Below, piece after piece: positions 17,854 through 25,808 of a stretch of DNA of 61,288 nt; within the stretch, counting starts at the first letter, position 1; each line of letters begins with the position of its first letter. The notes under the pieces are model-generated. The model saw only the letters and a list, made by a program, of their open reading frames with translations, searched no databases and was not told the DNA's origin. Origin of the DNA: Sagittula salina (GTDB lineage: Bacteria > Pseudomonadota > Alphaproteobacteria > Rhodobacterales > Rhodobacteraceae); NCBI RefSeq assembly GCF_017813235.1, contig NZ_JAGISH010000019.1, positions 1 through 61,288 of the forward strand. Reading direction: 5' to 3'. Position numbers and translations under genes: made by a program.

Positions 17854-18741
17854 ATGAGCACCGACACGATAGGCATCATAGGCACCGGCCGCATGGGTAC
17901 CGCCATCGCGACACGGCTGCGCGCGCAGGGCTTCGCGGTCTCCGTCTGGAACCGCAGCTCTGAAGGCACCGCACGGGCGCAGGAGGCCGGCGCCACCTTG
18001 GCCGGGACTCCCGCCGCGCTGGTGGCAGGTGCGGATATCATCCTCTCCTCTCTGACCGATCACGCCGCGCTGGCCGCGGTGCTCGACGCTGGGGCCCTGT
18101 CCGACACGCCAAAGGACAAGCTGTGGATCGAGATGAGCACGCTCCTGCCCGACCAGCAGCGCGACATCGCCATGCGGGTGGAGGCGGCGGGCGCCCTTTA
18201 CCTTGAATGTCCGGTGGGCGGCACCGTCGGCCCGGCGCTGAAGGGCGCGCTGGTCGGCATGGCGGGCGGATCGGAGGCGGCATGGCAGCGGGGCAAGCCC
18301 GTGCTTGAGGCGCTGTGCAAGCGGTTGGATCATCTTGGCCCGGTGGGGGCCGGTTCCGCGATGAAGCTGGCCGTGAACCTGCCGCTGGCGCTGTATTGGG
18401 CCGCCATGGGCGAGGCCCTGACCCTGCTCGCGGACAGCGGCGTGGACCCCGGCGTTGCGGCCGACGTGATGTCCGACAGTTCCGCCGGCCCCGCCGTGCT
18501 GAAGAACCGTCTGCAGGTGGTGAAGGACACGCTCGCGGGCGCCGATCAGCCCGGCACCTTCGACCTGAACGGGCTGCGCAAGGATCTGGGCCTGGCGCTG
18601 GAATGGGCGGGTCGGGACGGCACCGCCCTGCCCCTGTCAGAGGCCGCCCGCGCCCGCTACGACGCGGCGATCAGGTCCGGCCTCGGCGGCATGGACGGCG
18701 CCAGCCTGACCCGCTTCATCCTGTCCGGGGCGGCATCCTGA
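17854..18741 (+). CDS. NAD(P)-dependent beta-hydroxyacid dehydrogenase
   Basis: A 295-residue member of the 3-hydroxyisobutyrate/6-phosphogluconate dehydrogenase superfamily. The nucleotide motif is GTGRMGTAIA (about residues 10-19), the substrate loop reads ECPVGGTVGPA rather than the usual DAPVSGG, and the catalytic lysine lies in SAMKLAVN. The changed substrate loop argues against a standard tartronate-semialdehyde or hydroxyisobutyrate enzyme. The 150-base gap from the FAH gene has no clear terminator, so co-transcription is possible. Confidence 0.82.
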   Translation: MSTDTIGIIGTGRMGTAIATRLRAQGFAVSVWNRSSEGTARAQEAGATLAGTPAALVAGADIILSSLTDHAALAAVLDAGALSDTPKDKLWIEMSTLLPDQQRDIAMRVEAAGALYLECPVGGTVGPALKGALVGMAGGSEAAWQRGKPVLEALCKRLDHLGPVGAGSAMKLAVNLPLALYWAAMGEALTLLADSGVDPGVAADVMSDSSAGPAVLKNRLQVVKDTLAGADQPGTFDLNGLRKDLGLALEWAGRDGTALPLSEAARARYDAAIRSGLGGMDGASLTRFILSGAAS

Positions 18742-18798
18742 CGCGCCCCGAAACGCCGCCGCGCAGGCAGGCCGGGGGCGACCCCGCCCGAGCGGCCC

Positions 18799-19626
18799 TC
18801 ATGCGACCGCCAGCGCGTAGATGAACCGGAGGCAGACGACCGCGAGGAAGGACCCGAACGCGAGTTCAAGCCTGCGCGCCGAAAGCCCGTGCGCGATCCG
18901 GACACCGAGACTGGCGGTCAGGATCGTCGTCGGCACGAACAGGACGAAGCCCGACAGCGACACGAACCCGACGGCGTCGGCGGGCAGGCCGGGCATTCCC
19001 CAACCCGCAAGGATGTAGCCAATCGCGCCGGGCACCGAGATCAGCAGCCCGATCCCCGCCGAAGTCGCCACGGCCTGATGGATCGGCCGGCCATGCAGGG
19101 TCATGATGATGTTGGCAATCTGGCCGCCTCCGATCCCCATGAGGGATGACAGGAAGCCGATCAGGCCGCCATAGGCCCGCAGGCCCGCCCCTTGCGGCAG
19201 TCCCTCGGCGATGTCCCACTTCTTTACGCCCGAAATCAGCTTTATCGCGTTCACACCCGCCACGAGCACGAACACGATCTGGAAGACCTCCGACGGGGCG
19301 AAACGCGCGATCACGGCGCCGATGGCGACTCCCGCCACGATGGGAATGGCCCAGGCCCTTAGCAGCGCGGTGTCGACGGCGCCCCGCGCCCGGTGCCCGA
19401 ACCATGACCGGATCGACGTCGGAATTATGATGGCCAGGGAGGTCCCGACGGCCAGCGGCATTCGCGTGTCGTCCGCGACATCGAGCACGCCGAAGACTTC
19501 GAAGAGCACCGGCACGATGAGCGCACCGCCGCCCACGCCGAACATGCCCGCGAGCATCCCGGTCAGAGCGCCGGCGCCCAGAAGCGTCACGGCGATCACG
19601 AGGAATTCGGCGGAAAGGAAATCCAT
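18799..19626 (-). CDS. TauE/SafE-family membrane exporter
   Basis: A 275-residue integral membrane protein with about eight predicted helices and the duplicated family motif: GMFGVGGGALIVP in the first half and SSLMGIGGGQIAN in the second. TauE/SafE (formerly DUF81) proteins export sulfite, sulfoacetate or related anions. The start at 19626 has GAAGG upstream; further in-frame codons upstream fall in a tandem repeat and are not likely coding. It is last in a minus-strand set with an FAH hydrolase and tripartite transporter; a small hairpin with a GCGA loop (18773-18786) follows the gene. Confidence 0.85.
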   Translation of the reverse strand: MDFLSAEFLVIAVTLLGAGALTGMLAGMFGVGGGALIVPVLFEVFGVLDVADDTRMPLAVGTSLAIIIPTSIRSWFGHRARGAVDTALLRAWAIPIVAGVAIGAVIARFAPSEVFQIVFVLVAGVNAIKLISGVKKWDIAEGLPQGAGLRAYGGLIGFLSSLMGIGGGQIANIIMTLHGRPIHQAVATSAGIGLLISVPGAIGYILAGWGMPGLPADAVGFVSLSGFVLFVPTTILTASLGVRIAHGLSARRLELAFGSFLAVVCLRFIYALAVA

Positions 19627-19660
19627 TCTGGTCTGCCTTCTTGTTTTTCGGGCCCGCTGC

Positions 19661-19712
19661 CGGCCCAGTCTGTCAGCCCAGTCTGCCGGCCCAGTCTGCC
19701 AGCCCAGTCTGA
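19661..19712. repeat. Four-copy 13-base tandem repeat
   Basis: Four units of the form C(G/A)GCCCAGTCTG(T/C/A) follow each other without spacing; the G and A forms alternate, so the array can also be read as two 26-base units. It lies between the TauE/SafE gene and the FAH gene, just upstream of the former. A possible protein-binding or slipped-strand site; function unknown. Confidence 0.85.
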
Positions 19713-19788
19713 CAGGCTCGCCTGCAAGCCTGTCAGGGGCGCGCGTCATGCGTGGCCTGGGCGGAAAAGTGGCCCCGAAGGGCCACTG

Positions 19789-20676
19789 TCAGACGATGCG
19801 ATTTCGCAGGACGCCGATGCCGGAAATCTCTACCTCCACCTCGTCGCCCGCCCTGAGGTATTTCGGCGGCGTGAAGCCGAGCGCGACCCCCACCGGCGTG
19901 CCGGTGGCGATGATGTCGCCCGGCTCCAGCGTGATCGCCCGCGAGATCGTCTCGATGATGGTGGGAATGTCGAAGATCAGATCGCGCACCACCGCATCCT
20001 GCCGCAATTCCCCGTTCACCTTCGTCGTCAGGTGCAGATCCGTCACCGCACCTGCCTCGTCGGCAGTGACGATGGCGGGACCCATCGGGCAGAAGGTGTC
20101 GCAGGACTTGCCCAGAAACCACTGCTTGTGGGCACTCTGGGCCTGCCGCGCCGTGACATCGTTGATGACCGTGTAGCCGAACACATGGTCATAGGCCCGA
20201 TCCTTTGTGATGCCGCGCCCGCCGGTGCCGATCACCACACCCAGCTCGCCCTCGTAATCCAGCGTGCCATCGGCATCGTGGCTCGCGATCACATCCGCGC
20301 CGGGGCCTACCACGGAGGTCGGCGCCTTGGTGAAGATGATCGGCAGATCGGGCACCTCCTGTCCGCCGGAGCTGGAATCGAACCCCGACCCCTGGAACTC
20401 CCTGGCGTGCTCCACGTAGTTCTTTCCGACACAGACGATATTCTTCGCGGGTCGCGGGATCGGCGCCAGCAGCCGAAAGCTCCCCGGTGCCAGCGGCGCG
20501 GTATCGGTGGCATCCAGCGCATCGCGGATACGCTGGAGTGCGTCCGGTCCGCCTCTCACCACGTCCAGGGCGGTTGCGGGCAGGTCGCCGGGCAGATCGG
20601 CCAGGGGGATCACCCCCTGCGGTGCCTCGATCGCAACAAGCTGATCCTCGCCACGCTGAACGGTTACAATGCGCAT
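19789..20676 (-). CDS. Fumarylacetoacetate hydrolase-family protein (longer type)
   Basis: A 295-residue FAH-fold enzyme with an extra N-terminal region of about 75 residues before the catalytic fold, as in ureidoglycolate-lyase-like and 2-keto-4-pentenoate-hydratase-like members. Catalytic landmarks are CVGKNYVEHA, DYEGELGVVIG, INDVTARQAQ and ATGTPVGVALG. It starts two bases after the stop of the tripartite-transporter gene tctA, so it is part of that operon. It probably cleaves or tautomerises an oxo-acid derived from the imported substrate. It is only a distant relative of the FAH gene at 17005. Confidence 0.87.
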   Translation of the reverse strand: MRIVTVQRGEDQLVAIEAPQGVIPLADLPGDLPATALDVVRGGPDALQRIRDALDATDTAPLAPGSFRLLAPIPRPAKNIVCVGKNYVEHAREFQGSGFDSSSGGQEVPDLPIIFTKAPTSVVGPGADVIASHDADGTLDYEGELGVVIGTGGRGITKDRAYDHVFGYTVINDVTARQAQSAHKQWFLGKSCDTFCPMGPAIVTADEAGAVTDLHLTTKVNGELRQDAVVRDLIFDIPTIIETISRAITLEPGDIIATGTPVGVALGFTPPKYLRAGDEVEVEISGIGVLRNRIV

Positions 20677-20678
20677 CT

Positions 20679-22205
20679 TCAGTGCTCCATCTTGCTTTGG
20701 GTATTGCGGGCGCTGCGCAAATTGCGCAGCAGGTTCATTGTCGGCGAGGCCAGAAGCGTCACTGCGAGAAGCCCCCACAGCACGTTGCCGATGACCGACG
20801 AGAAGAAGACCGTCCAGTCGCCGCCGGAAATCCGCATCGACAGCAGGAACGACCGTTCCAGCAGCGGGCCGAGGATCACGCCGATCAGGATCGCGGCGAC
20901 ATTGTAGCCGGTCTTGCGGGCGACATATCCCAGCAGCCCGAAGGCGACGGCGATCGTGAGATCCGCCATGAAGTTCCGCGGCACGAAGGCACCCACCAGC
21001 GTGAAGGCGACGATCATCGGCGCCATGTAGTAATTCGCCACGACCGTGATCCGCGACAGGTAACGCGTCAGCGGGAACAGAGTGAACAGCATGAACACGT
21101 AGGCCACGAACATCGACATGATGACGCCATAGGCCAGCACCGGGTCCTGCACGAACAGGCGCGGGCCGAACGGCACCCCGTGGAACTGCAGCACGACCAT
21201 CATCACCGCTGCGGTGCTCCCGCCCGGCACGCCAATGGCGAGCAGCGGCACCAGCGTGCCCGTCGTCACCCCGTTGTTCGCGGCCTCCGGCGCGACGACC
21301 CCCTGCTCGTGCCCGGTTCCGAACGCCTCCGGCGTCCTGGAGAAGACCCGCGCCTGCTGGTAGGCGACAAAGGAGGCGATCGAGGCCCCGGCGCCCGGCA
21401 GCACGCCGATCACCAGCCCCAGCAACGACGTCCAGAGCATCAGCCACCAGTGGCGGAACGCCCCGAGGATTTCGCGGAAGGTCTGCGACCAGCTGGGCAT
21501 CGCTCGCGCGCTGGCCGCAGGCGCGATGGTGCGCGATTCCAGCATGATCAGCGCCTCGGAGATCGCAAAGAGACCGATCAGCGCCGGCACCAGCGGCACC
21601 CCGTCGAACAGTTCCAGGATACCGAAGGTCCCGCGCGGCGTCGCATAGATGTGGTCGGCGCCCATCGCACCCAGCATCAGGCCAAGCGCGCCCGCGATCA
21701 GGCCCTTGATCATGTCCCGCGCGGCGATGGCGGCGATCAGCGCCAGGCCGAACAGCATCACCACGACCATCTCGACGGACCGGACGTAGAAACCGACCTG
21801 CGACAGGTATTGCAGCATGAACAGCGTCACGGCCGAGGTGATCAGCCCGCCGCTGATCGAGGCCACGAAGCTGAGCGCCAAAGCCCGCGATGCATTGCCC
21901 TGCTGCGACATCGGATACCCATCCAGCGTTGTCGCGGCGGCGCCCCCGGTTCCGGGAATATTCAGCAGGATCGCCGGAATCCCCCCGCCGAGGTGGCTGG
22001 CGCAATACAGCGCCACCATGAAGGTCAGCGCCAGATCAACATCCACCGCAAGCGTCAGCGGCAGCAGCATGATGATCGTGTTATGCGCTGCGAACCCCGG
22101 AATCGCCCCCATGAGAATGCCGATGAACACGGCGGGGATGATCAGCCACCACATCGAGACCGAATAGAGAAAGAGCTCGGCCAGACCCGCTGCGTTCATC
22201 TCCAT
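20679..22205 (-). CDS. tctA: Tripartite tricarboxylate transporter, large membrane subunit TctA
   Basis: A 508-residue membrane protein with about 10-12 helices. It shows the family landmarks GAIPGFAAHN (near residue 33), ILLNIPGTGGAA (near residue 80) and the repeat-related VLPGAGASIASF (near residue 264). It overlaps tctB; an ATG two codons downstream (22199) sits in an ATGA overlap with the tctB stop and could be the real start. With TctB and the TctC-like binding protein it forms a secondary importer for a carboxylate. Unlike the sulfolactate cassette, TctA and TctB are separate here. Confidence 0.92.
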   Translation of the reverse strand: MEMNAAGLAELFLYSVSMWWLIIPAVFIGILMGAIPGFAAHNTIIMLLPLTLAVDVDLALTFMVALYCASHLGGGIPAILLNIPGTGGAAATTLDGYPMSQQGNASRALALSFVASISGGLITSAVTLFMLQYLSQVGFYVRSVEMVVVMLFGLALIAAIAARDMIKGLIAGALGLMLGAMGADHIYATPRGTFGILELFDGVPLVPALIGLFAISEALIMLESRTIAPAASARAMPSWSQTFREILGAFRHWWLMLWTSLLGLVIGVLPGAGASIASFVAYQQARVFSRTPEAFGTGHEQGVVAPEAANNGVTTGTLVPLLAIGVPGGSTAAVMMVVLQFHGVPFGPRLFVQDPVLAYGVIMSMFVAYVFMLFTLFPLTRYLSRITVVANYYMAPMIVAFTLVGAFVPRNFMADLTIAVAFGLLGYVARKTGYNVAAILIGVILGPLLERSFLLSMRISGGDWTVFFSSVIGNVLWGLLAVTLLASPTMNLLRNLRSARNTQSKMEH

Positions 22206-22705
22206 GGCATCACCTGATTCATGAGGGTTTCGAACGGCCCGATCGGAAAACGTGTGCCAAGAAGAACGATGAAGAACAGCCAGCCGGACAGCGCCGCCAC
22301 GGCGGCGAACGTCGCCGCCCGGCGGATCGACTCAAGCCCCGCGACCAGCGACCCGAGGAACAGGAAGGCGAAGGTGGTCAGCGTGAAGCCGAGCGTCTGC
22401 ACCGTCAGCAGGTAGGCGCCGATCAGCCCAACGAAGCCAAGCCGCCTCAGCCGGCCCTCTGGCGGCCCGAGAAGGGCGTGGAACTCCAGCTCGACCTGCC
22501 CCCGGAGGGCCAGCACGGCGATCCGTGCAAAGAAGATCAGGCCGAGGACAACCAGCATTCCCGCAAGGAAAAAGCCACTGCGCTGCGCCTCGGGCGGAAA
22601 TTCCCAGACCGAGTAGACATAGTAGACGGCATAGGCCATGCCGACGACAGGAATGACCAGATCGGATCCGACCTGCTTCCTGCCTGATGGATTGTCATCA
22701 GACAT
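22196..22705 (-). CDS. tctB: Tripartite tricarboxylate transporter, small membrane subunit TctB
   Basis: A 169-residue protein with four hydrophobic helices, the size and topology of TctB. These proteins are poorly conserved, and the assignment rests mainly on hydrophobic pattern and on its place between tctC and tctA. The ribosome-binding site is weak, so translation may depend on the upstream tctC message (73-base gap). Confidence 0.85.
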   Translation of the reverse strand: MSDDNPSGRKQVGSDLVIPVVGMAYAVYYVYSVWEFPPEAQRSGFFLAGMLVVLGLIFFARIAVLALRGQVELEFHALLGPPEGRLRRLGFVGLIGAYLLTVQTLGFTLTTFAFLFLGSLVAGLESIRRAATFAAVAALSGWLFFIVLLGTRFPIGPFETLMNQVMPWR

Positions 22706-22778
22706 TACGTTGCTCGCTTGATTTCGTGCGCCATGGGACGGCGGCAGCCGTGCCGCCGTCCGGTTCAGGTTGCGCGGG

Positions 22779-23810
22779 TCAGGATCCCGTCAGCAGGTCC
22801 CGGTAGCGGCGCGCGAGTTCGATCGTGGCCTGCGCCGAGGCCATGGCCTCCGCCTCGTTGCCCGGGTCGATGAAGACGGGCGGAACGCCGGTGCCCTCCA
22901 CGGCGGCGACGTAAGCCGGGTCGGCAAGCGTCGCGGACATGCTCTGAACCAGGGCGGCCACGCGCTCGGGGTAGGCGTCATAGGCGGCGCGGTGCACACC
23001 CCAGGCGCGCGACGACGTCAGGGCGGGAAGCGAGGTGCCGAGCGCGGCGTTCACGGTCGGCGCATTGTCGGTGCCCTCCGGCGCCACGTTCTCCTTGGCA
23101 AAGACGCCCAGGACCAGCGACTGATCCGCCAGAACGATCGAATTGGTCACCGGCAGGGCGGCGCAGTCGACCTCCATCGTGATGGCGGCCATGGCCGTCG
23201 CGTTGCCGCCGCCGTAGGGCACCAGAATGATCTCGATCCCCAGTTCCTCGCCAAGCGCAAGCATCCCGATGGACGCAGGATGCGGCAGGCGGCTGACCGC
23301 CACGGTCAGCGGACGGCGGCGCCCTTCCTCGACCAGTTCCTCCAGCGTGCGGAACGGGCTGTGCGGGCCGACCCAGACAGCCATCGGCTCGGACAGGGTC
23401 TGCTGGACATAGACGATGTCCTTGCCGACGGTGATGCCCGTGCCCTGCAGTTCCAGCATGATGACTTCGGGGCCGAGGTTGGCGAAGATCAGAGAGTAGG
23501 CGTCCGGCTCGCGGCTCATGTAGAATTCGTAGCCCACCTGACCGGCGGCGCCGGGGTAATAGCCGAACTGGAAATTGGTTGGCAGGTGGTTGCCCCAGAT
23601 CGATGCGAAGGCGCGCGCGTCGCGGTCAGCGCCGCCGCCTTCGCCGGTCGGGATGATGATGTCGATGTTGCGGTCCGGGAAGCCCTGCGCCAGCGCCATG
23701 CCCGGCGCCAGAAGGCCGCCGGAGGCCGCGGCGGCCACCCCTGCACCCGCACCGGCAAGAAAGCGGCGGCGTCCGATTCGCCCAGCGGCGTTCAGTTTCG
23801 TCTGTTTCAT
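22779..23810 (-). CDS. tctC: Tripartite tricarboxylate transporter binding protein TctC (Tat-exported)
   Basis: A 343-residue periplasmic binding protein of the TctC/BugT family. The N-terminus carries a twin-arginine signal (IGRRRFLAGAG, residues 12-22), so export through Tat is predicted, which is less usual than Sec for this family. The mature protein begins near QGFPDRNIDIIIP and has the family loop GEGGGADRDAR. A strong GGGAGG precedes the start. Its promoter gap (23811-23980) has ATTGGT-type half-sites like those before the adjacent FadR-like regulator. Confidence 0.9.
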   Translation of the reverse strand: MKQTKLNAAGRIGRRRFLAGAGAGVAAAASGGLLAPGMALAQGFPDRNIDIIIPTGEGGGADRDARAFASIWGNHLPTNFQFGYYPGAAGQVGYEFYMSREPDAYSLIFANLGPEVIMLELQGTGITVGKDIVYVQQTLSEPMAVWVGPHSPFRTLEELVEEGRRRPLTVAVSRLPHPASIGMLALGEELGIEIILVPYGGGNATAMAAITMEVDCAALPVTNSIVLADQSLVLGVFAKENVAPEGTDNAPTVNAALGTSLPALTSSRAWGVHRAAYDAYPERVAALVQSMSATLADPAYVAAVEGTGVPPVFIDPGNEAEAMASAQATIELARRYRDLLTGS

Positions 23811-23877
23811 GTGTTTTCCTCCCTTTTCGTTGAAAGGCGAAAACGAGTCGTTTCGCCTTCACGCTCAGTAATGGGCA

Positions 23878-23914
23878 GGCTGACCAATATGTAAACCATT
23901 ATTTGTTTGGTTCG
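23878..23914. promoter_or_regulatory. Candidate FadR-like operator upstream of tctC
   Basis: GCTGACCAAT (reverse ATTGGTCAGC) is followed by AACCATTATTTGTTTGGTT, an inverted pair of AACCA/TGGTT. These match the ATTGGTTGACC half-sites in the divergent gap at 24944-25014, suggesting that one regulator controls both promoters. Confidence 0.55.
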
Positions 23915-23980
23915 CTTTTGGGCAGCCAATTTTCCAGGCGCGCCCCCGGCTCCTCCAACCCGGGGACACGCCGTGCCGGA

Positions 23981-24901
23981 TCAGTCGCCGGTGTAAACCG
24001 GCACCGGCTGCTCGAAGAAGCTCTGAAGGATCTGGTAGACCATCATGTAGTTCTTCTGCTGGAACGACGCATGAGAGATGCCCTGCATAACCGTGAACTG
24101 CTTGTTCGGGTGCGGCAGCAACGCAAAGAACTTCAGCAGGTCGTCCATGGCCGCGATGCCGTCATATTCGCCGCGCATGACGATTGTCGGCATCGTCAGC
24201 TTTGCCGGATCGTTGATGGGCAGGCGCGAACACATGTCGACGTAGGTGCCGGTCGGCATCGAATCGTCGAGCGCCAGAATAGCATCGGCGAACGCGTCCA
24301 CGACCTTGTCTTCGGCTGTGCCCGGGTGATCGCGGTTGAAGATCGAAAAGACGAAATCGCGGTCGATCGGGCGACGCTTCATCGCTTTGAACTGGTCGAG
24401 TTTCTTGCGCCTTTCCATAAGGGTAGGGGCACCCTCCCCGGTCCAGACATAGGCGTCCAGTGCCAGCTTTGCGACCCGCTCCGGGTGCCGTTCGGCAAAG
24501 GCCGCAGCCCGCAGGGCGCCCGAAGAAATCCCGTAGATGTAGAACTGCTCCGCGCCGGTCGTTTCCATGATGTACTGCGATGCGGCCGTCAGATCGTCGG
24601 CCCCGTCCGCGATGTTGGACGTGATGTCGCGCGTCTTGTCGGAGCGGCCATAGCCCTCCATATCCACGCACCAGGTGTCATAGCCCTGGTCCACGAACCA
24701 ATCCATCACGGAAGAATACGGCCGCCCCGGCACCTGCAGGTCGAAGGTGGGCTGCGACGCCATGGAAGAACCGTGGACGAAAAGAACCGTGCCCCTGGGC
24801 TTTGCAGCCGGCGCCTTGTTCCAGAGAAACAGGTTCACATCTCCTTTCTTCGTCCAGTGCTCCGTGCCTGTGGCCGTTGCTTGCGCCTCGAGTTGGGCCA
24901 T
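23981..24901 (-). CDS. Alpha/beta-fold hydrolase
   Basis: A 306-residue cytoplasmic hydrolase without a signal peptide. The catalytic triad can be placed: nucleophile Ser126 in GISSG, acid Asp247 in RGEYDG and His277 in GISHASF; the oxyanion-hole segment is FVHGSSM near residue 41. GGAAAGGAAA precedes the start. It is separated from tctC by 170 bases that hold that gene's promoter, and is divergent from the FadR-like regulator. An ester, lactone or carbon-carbon hydrolase acting on the cassette's substrate is inferred; no substrate is recognisable. Confidence 0.85.
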   Translation of the reverse strand: MAQLEAQATATGTEHWTKKGDVNLFLWNKAPAAKPRGTVLFVHGSSMASQPTFDLQVPGRPYSSVMDWFVDQGYDTWCVDMEGYGRSDKTRDITSNIADGADDLTAASQYIMETTGAEQFYIYGISSGALRAAAFAERHPERVAKLALDAYVWTGEGAPTLMERRKKLDQFKAMKRRPIDRDFVFSIFNRDHPGTAEDKVVDAFADAILALDDSMPTGTYVDMCSRLPINDPAKLTMPTIVMRGEYDGIAAMDDLLKFFALLPHPNKQFTVMQGISHASFQQKNYMMVYQILQSFFEQPVPVYTGD

Positions 24902-24943
24902 GATCGTTTCCTTTCCCTATCGGTGATACTGCTGTTTTTGTGT

Positions 24944-25014
24944 TCAACCAATTGTCGAATCCTGCCGCAAAATGGTTGCCCAATGATCGCGTTATAGGGT
25001 ATTGGTTGACCTTG
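24944..25014. promoter_or_regulatory. Cluster of FadR-type operator half-sites
   Basis: The gap between the divergent hydrolase and regulator genes contains TCAACCAAT (24944-24952) and ATTGGTTGA (25001-25009), an exact nine-base inverted pair. Between them lies ATGGTTGCCCAAT (from 24972). FadR-subfamily GntR proteins commonly bind ATTGGT-N2/3-ACCAAT, so these are likely operators of the adjacent regulator. Confidence 0.65.
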
Positions 25015-25097
25015 GCGCAACACTTTATCTATCTGTCATAAAGGGAACCGGGCGATGCGCCCCAGACCCCCATGCGATTGCGAAGGAACCGCGGGAC

Positions 25098-25802
25098 ATG
25101 ATCACCAACAACGCTCCCGAAGAGACGGGACAGGGCGTCAGGATTGACCCGGTCGAAGATCGGCTGGAGGATCTCCTGTCGAAGCCCGAGGTACTGCCCG
25201 GCACGCGCCTGCCGACGGAACGCGCGCTGGCCGAGGACCTGAAGGTGTCCCGCAGCGCGGTGCGCCGGGCGATGGCGCGACTCGAGGCGCAGGGCAAGGT
25301 CGTCCGGGTCATCGGCAGCGGCACCTACGTCGCCGACGCGGCCCCCAGGGAAACCCGCAGCGCCGGTCCCGTCGAGATCGAGGACTACAGCCCGCGCGAA
25401 ATCATGGAAGCCCGGATGCTGCTGGAACCGCGCTTTGCCTCGCTGATCGTGATGCATGCCAACAAGGCCGACATCGAAGCCGTCCGCCGGGCGTTCACGG
25501 AATCCGAAAGGGCCGCCGACTTCGTGACCTTCGAGTACTGGGACGGCCAGTTTCACCAGATGCTGGCCGACGCGACGCACAACCGGCTGATCATCGACCT
25601 GTTCCGGATCATCACCCAGTCCCGCGACAGCGCGGAATGGGGCGAGTTGAAGAAAGGCAGCATCACGGCGGAGCGGCGCGAGCTGTACAGTCAGGAACAC
25701 GGCCGGATTCTCGACGCGCTCCAGTCGCGGAACGCCCGCCTTGCCGAAAAGGCGATCGAAACGCACCTCGTGACTGTCCGCCAGAACCTCTTCGGGGCCT
25801 GA
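25098..25802 (+). CDS. GntR-family regulator, FadR subfamily
   Basis: A 234-residue regulator. The winged-helix N-terminus includes LPTERALAEDLKVSRSAVRR (about residues 36-55), and the C-terminal helical FCD domain carries the metal-ligand pattern EARMLLEPRFA, then FHQML, then EHGRILDAL. The ATG at 25098 has GAAGGAA at ideal distance and is preferred to an upstream in-frame codon. It is divergent from the hydrolase/tct operon and lies six bases upstream of a TauE/SafE gene, so it probably controls import, breakdown and export steps together. Confidence 0.92.
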   Translation: MITNNAPEETGQGVRIDPVEDRLEDLLSKPEVLPGTRLPTERALAEDLKVSRSAVRRAMARLEAQGKVVRVIGSGTYVADAAPRETRSAGPVEIEDYSPREIMEARMLLEPRFASLIVMHANKADIEAVRRAFTESERAADFVTFEYWDGQFHQMLADATHNRLIIDLFRIITQSRDSAEWGELKKGSITAERRELYSQEHGRILDALQSRNARLAEKAIETHLVTVRQNLFGA

Positions 25803-25808
25803 CACCGA

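Noticed and set aside
19661..19712. CRISPR array
   Set aside because: Units are 13 bases with no spacers, and no cas gene is present.
20487..22217. Open frame of 576 codons on the plus strand opposite tctA and the FAH gene
   Set aside because: Charged low-complexity composition (His, Arg, Gln, Asp) typical of the antisense of a membrane protein; no start signal or homology.
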